Origin: Pseudomonadota bacterium
GTDB lineage: Bacteria; Desulfobacterota; Desulfovibrionia; Desulfovibrionales; Desulfovibrionaceae
NCBI GenBank assembly: GCA_023426275.1
Contig: JAFABC010000353.1
Location: forward strand, 1-13,293
Reading direction: 5' to 3'
Length of the DNA stretch: 13,293 bases
In this document: positions 6,722-13,293 of the stretch, piece by piece
How positions within the stretch are numbered: position 1 is the stretch's first letter
Layout: the number at the start of each line of letters is the position of its first letter
The notes under the pieces: generated by a model
Told to the model about the DNA's origin: nothing
Database searches by the model: none
Seen by the model: the letters and a program-made list of their open reading frames with translations, nothing else
Translations under genes and position numbers: made by a program

Positions 6722-7564
6722 ATGCGTCGCATTCCTTCCCCCTTCGCCGTTCTCTTTGCCGTGGTCCTCGCGCTTTCCGCCTGTCAGCCCACCGCGCCCC
6801 GGACGTCCGCTTCGGCCGGCGTGGACATGTCGCCGACATCCGGCCTGGCCGCTTCACCGCTTGCCGGCGCGCGGCAATTGATCCTGGTCGTTTCGGATGA
6901 TTTTTCATCCAATCAGGCCCGGTTGCGGCGGTTCGAGCGGCCGGGGGACGGACGCTGGCGGCCTGTCGGCGACGACGTGGCCGTGACCCTGGGCAAAAAC
7001 GGCATGGCCTGGGGACGCGGGGTGTCCGGCGATCCGCCGGCCTCCGGTCCTGTCAAGGTCGAGGGCGACGGACGGTCGCCGGCCGGGGTGTTTACCTTCA
7101 GCACGGCCTTTGCCTACCAGCCAGGGGAGTTGTGGAAGCCGGCCAAAATGCCGATGCATCGGATCACCGACCAGACCGTGTGCGTGGAAACCATCACCTC
7201 GGCGTCCTACAACAGGATTGTCGAGGAAAACACGGTGGCCGACAAGGACTGGGAGAATCCGGACCACATGCTGCGCTCCGACGACCTGTACCGCTACGGG
7301 CTTTTCGTCAATCACAACGCGCCCAATATCAAATCGGGAGCGGGTTCCTGCATCTTCATGCACTTGTGGCGGCGTCCGGGCGCGCCGACCGCCGGCTGCA
7401 CGGCCATGAACGAATCGTCCATGCTGGTCATCCTGGCCTGGATCGATGCCGGTAAAAATCCCGTCCTGATGCAGCTGCCGCGAAAGGAACTGCAACGACT
7501 GGCCCCCGCCTGGGGCGCGCCGGAACTGGCAGCCGCGGCCAAGACCATGGGCCGCGACGACTGA
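6722..7564 (+). CDS. Lipoprotein L,D-transpeptidase (YkuD-type)
   Basis: The protein has 280 residues. A signal peptide ends in a lipobox LSAC with the lipidated Cys at 21; the next residue is Gln, so by the usual +2 rule it would go to the outer membrane, although that rule is not tested in this group. The catalytic domain covers ~50-255. SPAGVFTF (119-126) is the typical entry motif, MHLWRRPG (213-220) supplies the conserved His and TAGCTAM (223-229) carries the nucleophile C226 in a variant of the SHGC motif. Such enzymes form 3-3 cross-links in peptidoglycan or attach proteins to it. The closest group is probably the COG3786 kind of YkuD protein. The start ATG has GGAG 6 nt upstream. It lies 171 nt after the CofD-like gene, probably as its own unit, and converges on the TPR gene. 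Confidence 0.82.
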   Translation: MRRIPSPFAVLFAVVLALSACQPTAPRTSASAGVDMSPTSGLAASPLAGARQLILVVSDDFSSNQARLRRFERPGDGRWRPVGDDVAVTLGKNGMAWGRGVSGDPPASGPVKVEGDGRSPAGVFTFSTAFAYQPGELWKPAKMPMHRITDQTVCVETITSASYNRIVEENTVADKDWENPDHMLRSDDLYRYGLFVNHNAPNIKSGAGSCIFMHLWRRPGAPTAGCTAMNESSMLVILAWIDAGKNPVLMQLPRKELQRLAPAWGAPELAAAAKTMGRDD

Positions 7565-7643
7565 CGGCCGGCCGTCTGGTCGCTCGCACCGGCAAAGTCC
7601 CCCGGCGTCCGATTTCGGTTCGGTGAGCTTCGGCCCGACCGCC
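7565..7643. terminator. Convergent-gene spacer, weak bidirectional hairpins
   Basis: Two short dyads lie between the convergent L,D-transpeptidase and TPR genes: the perfect 14-bp palindrome GACGGCCGGCCGTC (7563-7576), and an imperfect pair CGGTTCGG/CCCGACCG near 7616-7641. Neither has a U tract. Termination from both sides is expected here but is weakly shown. Confidence 0.25.
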
Positions 7644-8462
7644 TCAGGCGGGTTCGGGGGCCTTGCCCTGTTTTTTGAGGGCGAAATTCAGCAGCTTGTG
7701 GGCTTCGATGAAGGAGGGCGAGAGGCGCAGGGCCAGCCGGGAGGCGCGCTCGGCCTTGTCCCAGCGTTCCCAGTCCAGATAGACCCGCCCCAGGTTGAAG
7801 TAGAGGTTGGGGTCGGACTTGGCGAATTCCACCGCCCGCATGAAGTATTTCTCGGCGATGTCGTACTTGTGCAGTTTGCGCAGCACGATGCCGATGCGGT
7901 TGTAGTGGTGGATTTGTTCCGGGGACAGTTCGATGGCCTCGTCGAGGTAGGCGTAAGCTTCCTCGAAGAGTTCGCCACCGATGAAAAGCTCGGCGATACG
8001 GGCCCGCAAGTCCGCGTCATGGGGGAACTCGCGGGCCAGTTTTTCCAGGGTCTGCTTGGCCTCGTCGACGCGCTGCTGTTCGATGAGGTGCTTGCCTTCG
8101 GCCAGCCCCTCGGCGATGCGCTGTTCCTTGTCGGCGATGAGGTCCTTGGCTTCCTCGACGACCGTGGCCTGCAACTCGCCAAGCAGGGTGACCAGGGTGT
8201 CGGCCAGTTCCTTTTCGTTGCCGGGCGTGTAGTTGAGGATGAGCGGATAGACCTTGCGCAGGTTGCGATCGCCGTTGAGCAGCAGCACCGCGTCGGTGAT
8301 GAGTTTGGAAAACTCCTCTTTTTCCGAACGCATGAGCGGCGTGCGCAACACCGCGCCCAGGGCTTCGTAGAGCGCCGACACGGCGGGCAGCGTCTTGGCC
8401 TGTTTGAGAAAGGTCCCGACCTTGTTGATCTGGGCCCTGGCCTTGGTCAATTCGCTGGACAT
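7644..8462 (-). CDS. Tetratricopeptide-repeat protein
   Basis: The protein has 272 residues, with no signal peptide or membrane segment, so it is probably cytoplasmic. Residues 1-115 are helical and charged. From ~116 on there are about four TPR units (roughly 116-149, 150-183, 184-217, 218-251), with typical positions such as AEYF-like turns: FEEAYAYLDEAIELSP (166-181), YDIAEKYFMRAVEF (200-213) and WDKAERASRLALRLSP (234-249). TPR domains bind other proteins; the partner is unknown. It starts 27 nt after the carA stop with a GGGGTGA before the ATG, so it is cotranscribed and likely the last gene of the minus operon. Nothing in the sequence links it to pyrimidine synthesis. Confidence 0.8.
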   Translation of the reverse strand: MSSELTKARAQINKVGTFLKQAKTLPAVSALYEALGAVLRTPLMRSEKEEFSKLITDAVLLLNGDRNLRKVYPLILNYTPGNEKELADTLVTLLGELQATVVEEAKDLIADKEQRIAEGLAEGKHLIEQQRVDEAKQTLEKLAREFPHDADLRARIAELFIGGELFEEAYAYLDEAIELSPEQIHHYNRIGIVLRKLHKYDIAEKYFMRAVEFAKSDPNLYFNLGRVYLDWERWDKAERASRLALRLSPSFIEAHKLLNFALKKQGKAPEPA

Positions 8463-8489
8463 GTCACCCCGTCGCAGCGGCGCCCTGGG

Positions 8490-9617
8490 TTATTTGCCCG
8501 TTTCCCGGCGCACGATGTTGCGGAAACGGGTAAAGAAGTACCGACTGTCGTGGGGCCCTGGGGCCGCCTCCGGGTGGTACTGGATAGCGATGACCGGCTT
8601 TTTCTTGTGGGCAAAGCCTTCAAGCGTGCCGTCATTTAAATTGACGTGGGTCAACTCTACGTCGGACAGGCTTTCGATGTCCACGCAAAAACCGTGGTTT
8701 TGCGAGGAAATCTCGATGCGCCCGGTCTCCAGATCCTTGACCGGATGGTTGAGGCCGTGGTGTCCGAACTTGAGCTTGTACGTCTTGCCGCCAAGGGCCA
8801 GGCCCAGCAGCTGATGGCCGAGGCAGATGCCGGCCAGGGGATATTCGTCGGCCAAAAGCGCCGTGGTGTGCACCAGATCGGTCAGGGCGGCCGGATCGCC
8901 GGGGCCGGGGGACAGGAACACGGCGTCCGGGGAAAGCTTGCGCACCTGCTCGGCCGTGGTGGTGAACGGCACCATCAGGATGTCGAAGCCCTGGGCGGTC
9001 AGCAGGCGCATGATGTTCCACTTGATGCCCATGTCGAAAACGACCAGCCGGGGGCCGGGGCCGGGCCACTCGTACTTCCCGTCCACGATCGCGGCCTTGG
9101 CGATGCCGTTGCCGGTCCAGACGAAGGGGGCGTCGCACGACACCCGGTCGGCCAGTCCCTGGCCTTCCATGGAGGGCTGGCCGTTGGCCGCCTCCACGAT
9201 CTTGCGCGGATCGGAGACGTCCGTGGAAATATAGCCCCGCATGGCCCCGTGCAGGCGCAGATGGCGGGTGAGCGCCCGGGTGTCGATGCCTTCGATGCCC
9301 GTGACTCCCTGGGCCGTCAGGTATTCCGGCAGGGTCATGGTGGAGCGCCAGTTGGAGGGCGCCTTGCAGCATTCCTTGACGATGAATCCGGCCACGCGGA
9401 TGCGGGCCGATTCCACGTCCTCGGGATTGACGCCGTAATTGCCGATGTGGGGATAGGTCATGCACACCATCTGTCCGGTGTAGGACGGATCGGTGAGCAC
9501 TTCCTGATAGCCGGTCATGCCGGTGTTGAAGATCACCTCGCCGCCGGCGCTGCCCTCGCCGGTAAAGGTGTGGCCGTGAAAAAGGGTGCCGTCTTCAAGG
9601 GCCAGGATGGCTTTCAT
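8490..9617 (-). CDS. carA: Carbamoyl-phosphate synthase small subunit (glutaminase)
   Basis: The protein has 375 residues, the normal length. CarA releases ammonia from glutamine and passes it to CarB, which makes carbamoyl phosphate for pyrimidines and arginine. The N-terminal domain has FNTGMTGYQEVLTDPSY (30-46). The C-terminal class-I amidotransferase domain has SPGPGDP (236-242), the nucleophile C265 in GICLGHQ and the H348/E350 pair in QYHPEAAPGPHD (346-357). All catalytic residues are present. The ATG at 9617 is chosen because GGAG lies 6 nt upstream and the family usually begins with such a KAILALEDG segment. The gap from the upstream ddl gene is 109 nt, and carB is not adjacent. Confidence 0.96.
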   Translation of the reverse strand: MKAILALEDGTLFHGHTFTGEGSAGGEVIFNTGMTGYQEVLTDPSYTGQMVCMTYPHIGNYGVNPEDVESARIRVAGFIVKECCKAPSNWRSTMTLPEYLTAQGVTGIEGIDTRALTRHLRLHGAMRGYISTDVSDPRKIVEAANGQPSMEGQGLADRVSCDAPFVWTGNGIAKAAIVDGKYEWPGPGPRLVVFDMGIKWNIMRLLTAQGFDILMVPFTTTAEQVRKLSPDAVFLSPGPGDPAALTDLVHTTALLADEYPLAGICLGHQLLGLALGGKTYKLKFGHHGLNHPVKDLETGRIEISSQNHGFCVDIESLSDVELTHVNLNDGTLEGFAHKKKPVIAIQYHPEAAPGPHDSRYFFTRFRNIVRRETGK

Positions 9618-9726
9618 GCGGGTCTCCGAGAGGCTTGGGCCGTTGGCCGTCGCTGGGACGGACGTCGGCAAGGTATGTGGGGAACGGGGCCGGCGCGGGG
9701 CCGGTGCGTTCGCCGGTAGCGGTCAA
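9618..9726 (-). promoter_or_regulatory. 109-nt ddl-carA spacer with an intercistronic hairpin
   Basis: Just past the ddl stop the minus strand reads CCGGCGAACGCACCGG, which folds with an AA loop and one bulged A. It is followed by two direct GGCCCCG-type GC-rich units. No U tract and no clear -10 were seen, so whether this is an attenuator, a processing site or a carA leader is open. It is the largest gap in the otherwise tight minus operon. Confidence 0.25.
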
Positions 9727-10641
9727 TTAAGGCCTCTTGGCCCGTCGTGCAAGTCCAAGTTCGATAAGTCGGGCAATAAGCGCCGCAAAGTCCATGCCGG
9801 CGGCCTTGGCCGAACGCGGCAAAAGGCTTGTCGGCGTCATGCCGGGTAGGGTGTTGACCTCCAGGAGCATCAACGATCCGCCGGCATAAATGTAGTCGGC
9901 GCGGCTGTAGCCGTCGAGCCCGAGGACCTTGTGGGCGGCCAGGCTGATGCGGGCCAGCTCGTCGGTCAGCGCCTCCGGAATCGGGGCCGGACAGATTTCC
10001 TCGGCGGCGCCCGCCTCGTATTTGCTGGTGTAATCAAAAAATTCCCCGGCCTTGGGGCGGATCAGGATGGGCGGGAGGGCTTGCCCGCCCAGCACGGCGC
10101 AGGTGAGCTCCGTCCCGTCGAGGCCTTCCTCGATGATGGCCGTGTCGCCGGTGGCGAAAATCCTGTCCAGGGCCGCCGGCAGCTGCGACGGATCGCGCAC
10201 CAGGGACATGTAGACGCTGGAGCCGCCGCTGTTGGGTTTGACGAACCAGGGCAGCGGGAAATCCGGCGCGTAGCCCTTGGGCGGCGGCGTCGGGAGAAAA
10301 TCCCAGCGCGGCGTGGGCAGCCCGGCCGCGACAAACAGCTGCTTGGCGGCCGCCTTGCTCAGCGCCAGAAAGGAACCGGCCGGGCCGGTCCCCTGGTAGG
10401 GCACGCCGGCCGCGTCGAGCAGGGCCTGCGGCAGCCCGTCCTCGCCGGGCGCGCCGTGCAGATTCAGGAAGGCGAAGTCGCAGGCCTTGGCCGCCGCGAC
10501 AAATCCCGGGAAATCGTCGGACAGATCGCAGGGCACCACGCTGTGCCCGAGGCTTTCCAGAGCCTTGCCGATCTGGACCGCGCCGGACAGTGACACTTCG
10601 CGCTCACTCGACCAGCCCCCCGCAACCAAAAGTACTTTCAT
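9727..10641 (-). CDS. ddl: D-alanine--D-alanine ligase
   Basis: The protein has 304 residues, normal for Ddl. This ATP-grasp enzyme joins two D-Ala molecules for the peptidoglycan stem peptide. Motifs in order: VAGGWSSEREVSLSGA (6-21), LNLHGAPGEDG (58-68), FVKPNSGGSSVYMS (the ATP-binding region, close to the usual VKPxxxGSS), SRADYIY and LLEVNTLPGMTPTSLLP, whose Glu and Asn bind magnesium. The ATG at 10641 places the GGxSxEREVS motif where it belongs. It overlaps the 3' end of the HD gene by 38 nt and has only a weak ribosome-binding site, suggesting coupled translation. It is an ordinary Ddl, not the GAK-system ATP-grasp protein. Confidence 0.94.
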   Translation of the reverse strand: MKVLLVAGGWSSEREVSLSGAVQIGKALESLGHSVVPCDLSDDFPGFVAAAKACDFAFLNLHGAPGEDGLPQALLDAAGVPYQGTGPAGSFLALSKAAAKQLFVAAGLPTPRWDFLPTPPPKGYAPDFPLPWFVKPNSGGSSVYMSLVRDPSQLPAALDRIFATGDTAIIEEGLDGTELTCAVLGGQALPPILIRPKAGEFFDYTSKYEAGAAEEICPAPIPEALTDELARISLAAHKVLGLDGYSRADYIYAGGSLMLLEVNTLPGMTPTSLLPRSAKAAGMDFAALIARLIELGLARRAKRP

Positions 10642-11248
10642 GGAGATCCATGTCCAGGGTTTCCGCCAAGGCGCGTTCGATGGCCTCGGCCTGTTGGAAG
10701 GATTCGCGAATGCGCTCGCGGATGTATGCCGTCTTGCCGTAGCGGGCAAGCAGGTCGTCAAACCGGGTTTCCAGCGTGACGATCTGGTTGTGCTTGACCC
10801 GTTTGTCGCTATAAATGATGGCCAGCGGCAGAAAACTGGTATGCAGGTCGATGGCGTTGGGCCAGGAAACGTGGCAGGCCACGCCCTGGGCCAGCACGGC
10901 GTTGCCGGTCAGCTCCTGCACCCAGGCCGCCCCGAGCTGGCAGTGGTTGCCGCCGTGGCGGATGGTGTACGTTTTGGCCAGGTCGTGGAGCAGGGCGGAC
11001 GCCCGCACCTCGGCGACCTGGATGTGAAGCCCCACGTCGACCGCCGACCGGGCCAGCGCCGTGGCCACGCAGGCCACGAGCAGGCTGTGCTCGCGGATGT
11101 TGGGCAACATGCCGTAGGCGTCCCAGAGCATCCGGCATTCCGCATCCGTGGGCACGGAGGATACGTGGGGCGGATCGACCGGAAGGATCGACGCGTCCGG
11201 CCGGGCCGGTTCGTCGAGGACGAGGGGTTGTCTGCGTTGTTCGGACAT
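10604..11248 (-). CDS. HD-domain phosphohydrolase
   Basis: The protein has 214 residues with the start at 11248. The HD fold is read from H54 in IREHSLLVA, the H88-D89 pair in ALLHDLAKT and D148 in IIYSDKRVKH. H126 in ACHVSW is a further likely ligand. Such proteins remove phosphate from nucleotides or related compounds using divalent metal; the substrate here is unknown. Residues 1-38 are Pro-rich and poorly ordered. No good ribosome-binding site precedes the ATG at 11248, and a later start at M40 (11131) is possible because the conserved region begins there. The frame is open for 43 more codons upstream but would overlap the divergent gene. It is the first gene of the HD-ddl-carA-TPR operon. 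Confidence 0.78.
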   Translation of the reverse strand: MSEQRRQPLVLDEPARPDASILPVDPPHVSSVPTDAECRMLWDAYGMLPNIREHSLLVACVATALARSAVDVGLHIQVAEVRASALLHDLAKTYTIRHGGNHCQLGAAWVQELTGNAVLAQGVACHVSWPNAIDLHTSFLPLAIIYSDKRVKHNQIVTLETRFDDLLARYGKTAYIRERIRESFQQAEAIERALAETLDMDLHESTFGCGGLVE

Positions 11249-11307
11249 GCAAAAACAGCCGGTTGTGTGGCGGGTGCCGCAACAAAAAGCGCCCGCCGTT
11301 GACCACC

Positions 11308-11335
11308 GTGATAGCAATCCCACGGGAAAAAGCAA
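11308..11335 (-). promoter_or_regulatory. Weak candidate promoter for the HD-ddl-carA-TPR operon
   Basis: On the minus strand TTGCTT (11335-11330) and TATCAC (11313-11308) are 16 nt apart, each only a partial match. Transcription would begin near 11301. The ~53-nt leader contains a GGCGGG/CCCGCC hairpin (11269-11274 with 11292-11297). Confidence 0.22.
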
Positions 11336-11375
11336 AGGCCGGCGTGCCCAAATGGTCCGTCGGCGTGGATACATC

Positions 11376-11741
11376 ATGAAAAAATATCGCGTGCGTTATG
11401 AAACCAGGGTGATGCGGGACCAGGAAGGCGTCGAGGTCGTGGAAGCCTCGGGCAAGGGACAGGCCATGCTGGCCGCCCAGGCCAGGGTGCATCCCGACCA
11501 GCGGGCCGACGAGCCGTATTTCCATTTCGAGCCGCTGACCATCAGGCTGCTGGAAGCCCCCTCCACTTATGAGGTGGCCTACAAGACCAGGATCGAGGAG
11601 CCGGCGTCCGGCGTCGTCGAGGTGACGGCCGAAGGCGAGACAAAAGCCGCCTCCAAGGCCCGGTTCGCGGTCCACCAGGAACTTATTCCGCCCAAATGCT
11701 TCCAGGCCGTCGAGGTCGTGGAGGTGGCGGAGGACGCCTGA
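11376..11741 (+). CDS. Unrecognised 121-aa protein with an internal domain duplication
   Basis: I do not recognise this family. The protein is acidic and soluble, with no signal peptide or membrane segment. It consists of two copies of one module: residues 4-39 (YRVRYETR...VH) align without gaps to 65-100 (YEVAYKTR...VH), with 14 of 36 positions identical, including Y-V-Y-TR, GV, V, A-G, A, A and VH. Each copy looks like a strand pair, a helix rich in Ala and a final strand. The two copies are 61 residues apart. Third-position G/C bias supports coding. The start ATG at 11376 has no clear ribosome-binding site. It is divergent from the HD gene, and hypC follows after 105 nt behind its own promoter, so no functional link to hydrogenase is implied. 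Confidence 0.7.
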   Translation: MKKYRVRYETRVMRDQEGVEVVEASGKGQAMLAAQARVHPDQRADEPYFHFEPLTIRLLEAPSTYEVAYKTRIEEPASGVVEVTAEGETKAASKARFAVHQELIPPKCFQAVEVVEVAEDA

Positions 11742-11757
11742 ACGCTTCGGAATTTTT
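11738..11757 (+). terminator. Possible intrinsic terminator after the 121-aa gene
   Basis: CTGAA (11738-11742) pairs with TTCGG (11746-11750) through one T-G wobble across a CGC loop, followed by AATTTTT. The stem is short and includes the stop codon. The T tract overlaps the hypC -35 box. Confidence 0.25.
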
Positions 11758-11784
11758 GACAACCCGGGAAAGGATGCGCATAGT
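11756..11784 (+). promoter_or_regulatory. Sigma70-type promoter for hypCD
   Basis: A perfect TTGACA (11756-11761) is followed after 17 nt by CATAGT (11779-11784), four of six matches to TATAAT. Transcription would start near 11791, giving a 56-nt leader to hypC. This is the best promoter match I found in the window. Confidence 0.6.
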
Positions 11785-11846
11785 TCCTTGCACAGGCGCG
11801 TCATCGCGGCGACGCCGTGTCCCCTTTTTGCAGGAGCCCTACCATT

Positions 11847-12074
11847 ATGTGTCTTGCCGTGCCCATGGAAATCACCGCCATCAATGACAAGGTGGCCGAT
11901 GTGGAAATCGGCGGCGTCACCCGTCAGGTGCGCCTGGATCTTATCGACGCCGCGCCGGCCATCGGCGATTTCGTCATCGTCCACGCCGGCTTCGCCATCC
12001 GCCGCCTGGATCGCGAGGACGCCCTGGAAACCATCAAGCTCTTTCAGGAAGGCCTGGACCTTGAACTCATTTGA
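11847..12074 (+). CDS. hypC: NiFe-hydrogenase maturation chaperone HypC
   Basis: The protein has 75 residues, normal for HypC. It begins with the diagnostic MCLAVPMEI, in which C2 is the residue that binds iron. HypC works with HypD to assemble the Fe(CN)2CO group and hands it to the hydrogenase large subunit precursor in the cytoplasm. The remainder, including GGVTRQVRLDLI and GDFVIVHAGFAI, fits the small beta-barrel of the family. The ATG at 11847 is fixed by the C2 motif and has AGGAG 10 nt upstream. The stop codon overlaps the start of hypD. Confidence 0.96.
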   Translation: MCLAVPMEITAINDKVADVEIGGVTRQVRLDLIDAAPAIGDFVIVHAGFAIRRLDREDALETIKLFQEGLDLELI

Positions 12075-13152
12075 CGCGTTCAAGGACCCCGCCCTGTGCC
12101 GGGCCCTGCTGGCCCGGCTGACCGCCGCGGCCGACACCCCGTTTCGGTTCATGGAGGTGTGTGGCACCCATACGGTGGCCATTTTCCAATCAGGGCTTCG
12201 CGGCCTGCTGCCCCGCACCATCACCCATGTCACCGGCCCGGGCTGTCCGGTGTGCGTGACCCACGAATCGGAAGTGGCCGCCTTTCTCGAACTGGCCGGC
12301 CGCGACGACGTGGTCATCGCCACCTTTGGCGACCTCATGCGGGTGCCCGGTCCCAAGGGCCGCAACCTGAAAACGGCCCAGGCCGACGGGGCGCGGGTGG
12401 AAGTGGTGTATTCGCCCGTGGACGCCCTGGCCGTGGCCAAGGCCACCCCCGGACGCACCGTGGTCTTTCTGGGCGTGGGCTTCGAGACGACCGCTCCGGC
12501 CGTGGCCGCGACCCTGCGGCTGGCAAAAGAACAAAACCTCAAGAACTTCCGGGTGCTGTCCTTTCACAAGCTCGTGCCTCCGGCCCTCGACGTCCTGCTG
12601 GCCGACCCCGAGATCAACATCGACGCCTTTATTTTGCCCGGCCATGTCTCGGCCATCATCGGCGCGACCCCGTACGCCTTCGTGGCCGAACGCTACCACG
12701 TGCCGTCGGTCATCGCCGGGTTCGAGCCGCTGGACATCCTGACCGCGCTGCTCGACATCGTGGACATGCGGAAAAACAATGCCCCGGCCATCCGCAACGG
12801 CTACACCCGCGTGGTGTCCGACGCCGGCAATCCCGTGGCCCGGGCCATCATGGACGAGGTGTTCGAGCCGGCCGACGCCCTGTGGCGGGGACTTGGCAAA
12901 ATTCCCCAAAGCGGGCTGGTCATTCGCGAGGAATTCGCCGATTTCGACGCCATGCGCCTGCCGGGCGTGGCCCTGGTGGAAGCGCCGCCCCTGCCGGGCT
13001 GCCGCTGCGGCGAGGTGCTCAAGGGCAAGCTCGCCCCCAACGAATGCCCGCTGTTCGGCAAGGCCTGCACCCCGGCCACGCCGGTCGGTCCCTGCATGGT
13101 CTCGACCGAGGGCGGCTGTGCGGCGTATTATAAGTATCAGATTGAATTGTAA
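12061..13152 (+). CDS. hypD: NiFe-hydrogenase maturation protein HypD
   Basis: The protein has 363 residues, full length. HypD carries a [4Fe-4S] cluster and, with HypC and HypE, builds the cyanide and CO ligands of the NiFe site. Motifs: MEVCGTH (31-37, C34), GPGCPVC (59-65, C62 and C65), GVGFETTAPA (138-147), ILPGHVSAIIG (191-201), FEPLDIL (221-227), and the C-terminal Cys cluster C314, C316, C329, C336, C345 and C353. Start: no suitable ATG or GTG exists near the expected N-terminus. A TTG at 12061 lies 8 nt after AGGAAGG and overlaps hypC by 14 nt, giving a typical N-terminus and translational coupling. hypE does not follow; a terminator-like repeat comes 14 nt after the stop. Confidence 0.96.
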   Translation: MNSFDAFKDPALCRALLARLTAAADTPFRFMEVCGTHTVAIFQSGLRGLLPRTITHVTGPGCPVCVTHESEVAAFLELAGRDDVVIATFGDLMRVPGPKGRNLKTAQADGARVEVVYSPVDALAVAKATPGRTVVFLGVGFETTAPAVAATLRLAKEQNLKNFRVLSFHKLVPPALDVLLADPEINIDAFILPGHVSAIIGATPYAFVAERYHVPSVIAGFEPLDILTALLDIVDMRKNNAPAIRNGYTRVVSDAGNPVARAIMDEVFEPADALWRGLGKIPQSGLVIREEFADFDAMRLPGVALVEAPPLPGCRCGEVLKGKLAPNECPLFGKACTPATPVGPCMVSTEGGCAAYYKYQIEL

Positions 13153-13166
13153 GTAATAAGTGTAAA

Positions 13167-13199
13167 GATGCCTCCGGCGGCCGGGAGGGGCACTGCCCC
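13167..13199 (+). repeat. Dispersed GC-rich palindromic element, copy C
   Basis: Exact reverse complement of positions 5-37 (33 bp), starting 14 nt past the hypD stop, in the same orientation relative to its gene as copy A is to the minus glycosyltransferase gene. The sequence beyond it is also structured (see the hairpin at 13181-13205). Confidence 0.8.
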
Positions 13200-13220
13200 T
13201 CCCGGACCCTCCCGAAAGGG
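13181..13220 (+). terminator. Strong hairpin pair downstream of hypD
   Basis: CCGGGAGGGGCA (13181-13192) and TGCCCCTCCCGG (13194-13205) form a perfect 12-bp stem (the terminal pairs would open to make the loop). A second small hairpin TCCC-GAAA-GGGA follows at 13209-13220. There is no U tract, so termination may depend on Rho, or the structure may protect the 3' end. Confidence 0.55.
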
Positions 13221-13293
13221 ACGTGCGGTTGACCGGGTGGTCGGGAGGTGGGGCTTCGTACGTTTGGTTGCGCGTTTTTCCCCTGGCAGGGCC

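Noticed and set aside
9727..10641. D-Ala-D-Ala ligase considered as the missing ATP-grasp member of the GAK system
   Set aside because: It carries the full set of standard Ddl motifs at normal length, lies on the other strand and 3 kb away, and shares an operon with carA.
11249..11377. N-terminal extension of the HD protein to position 11377
   Set aside because: It would overlap the start of the divergent gene and encodes a Trp/Arg/Cys-rich stretch with no resemblance to the family.
10809..12542. 577-codon minus-strand frame spanning the HD gene, the 121-aa gene and hypCD
   Set aside because: It runs across four real genes in shifted or antisense frames and shows no motif; the HD, HypC and HypD motifs in the other frames are decisive.

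Overview
The window looks like chromosomal DNA from a high-GC sulfate-reducing deltaproteobacterium of the Desulfovibrio group (Desulfovibrionaceae, perhaps a Solidesulfovibrio-like lineage). The reasons are strong G/C bias at third codon positions, a hypC-hypD pair for NiFe-hydrogenase maturation, a GAK-type gene cluster (HprK-related kinase B plus CofD-like protein), and intergenic GATGCCTCCGGCGGCCGGG elements of a kind I associate with these genomes. The taxonomic call is inference. There is no rRNA, tRNA, transposase, phage gene or CRISPR array.

Layout. (1) 56-2539, minus: a large two-domain protein, an N-terminal PHP metal-hydrolase domain fused to a family-4 glycosyltransferase. (2) 2540-3473: a long spacer holding one small orphan gene (68-82 aa) and, upstream of phoU, an array of 11-bp-spaced GTCAT-like heptamers resembling a Pho box. 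(3) 3474-6550, plus: phoU-like gene, HprK-related kinase B, CofD/YvcK-like protein. This tight operon belongs to the poorly understood GAK system and is the most interesting part of the window. The ATP-grasp, amphi-Trp and XXXCH partners of that system are not in the window. (4) 6722-7564, plus: a lipoprotein L,D-transpeptidase. (5) 11248 down to 7644, minus: HD-domain hydrolase, D-Ala-D-Ala ligase, CarA (small subunit of carbamoyl-phosphate synthase), TPR protein, a probable four-gene operon. (6) 11376-11741, plus: an unrecognised 121-aa protein built from two copies of one domain. (7) 11847-13152, plus: hypC and hypD, overlapping by 14 nt, behind a good sigma70-type promoter; hypE does not follow directly.

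A 33-bp sequence occurs as an exact inverted pair at the two ends of the window (5-37 and 13167-13199). In each case it lies 14-18 nt past the stop codon of the adjacent gene and in the same orientation relative to transcription. It forms a strong hairpin and is best read as a dispersed terminator-like or REP-like element. A third, diverged copy lies inside the kinase-CofD spacer.

The genes fall into functional patches: cell envelope (glycosyltransferase, L,D-transpeptidase, Ddl), phosphate or kinase signalling (PhoU, HprK-B, CofD-like), core metabolism (CarA) and hydrogenase maturation (HypCD). All assignments come from reading motifs by eye; no database search was run.
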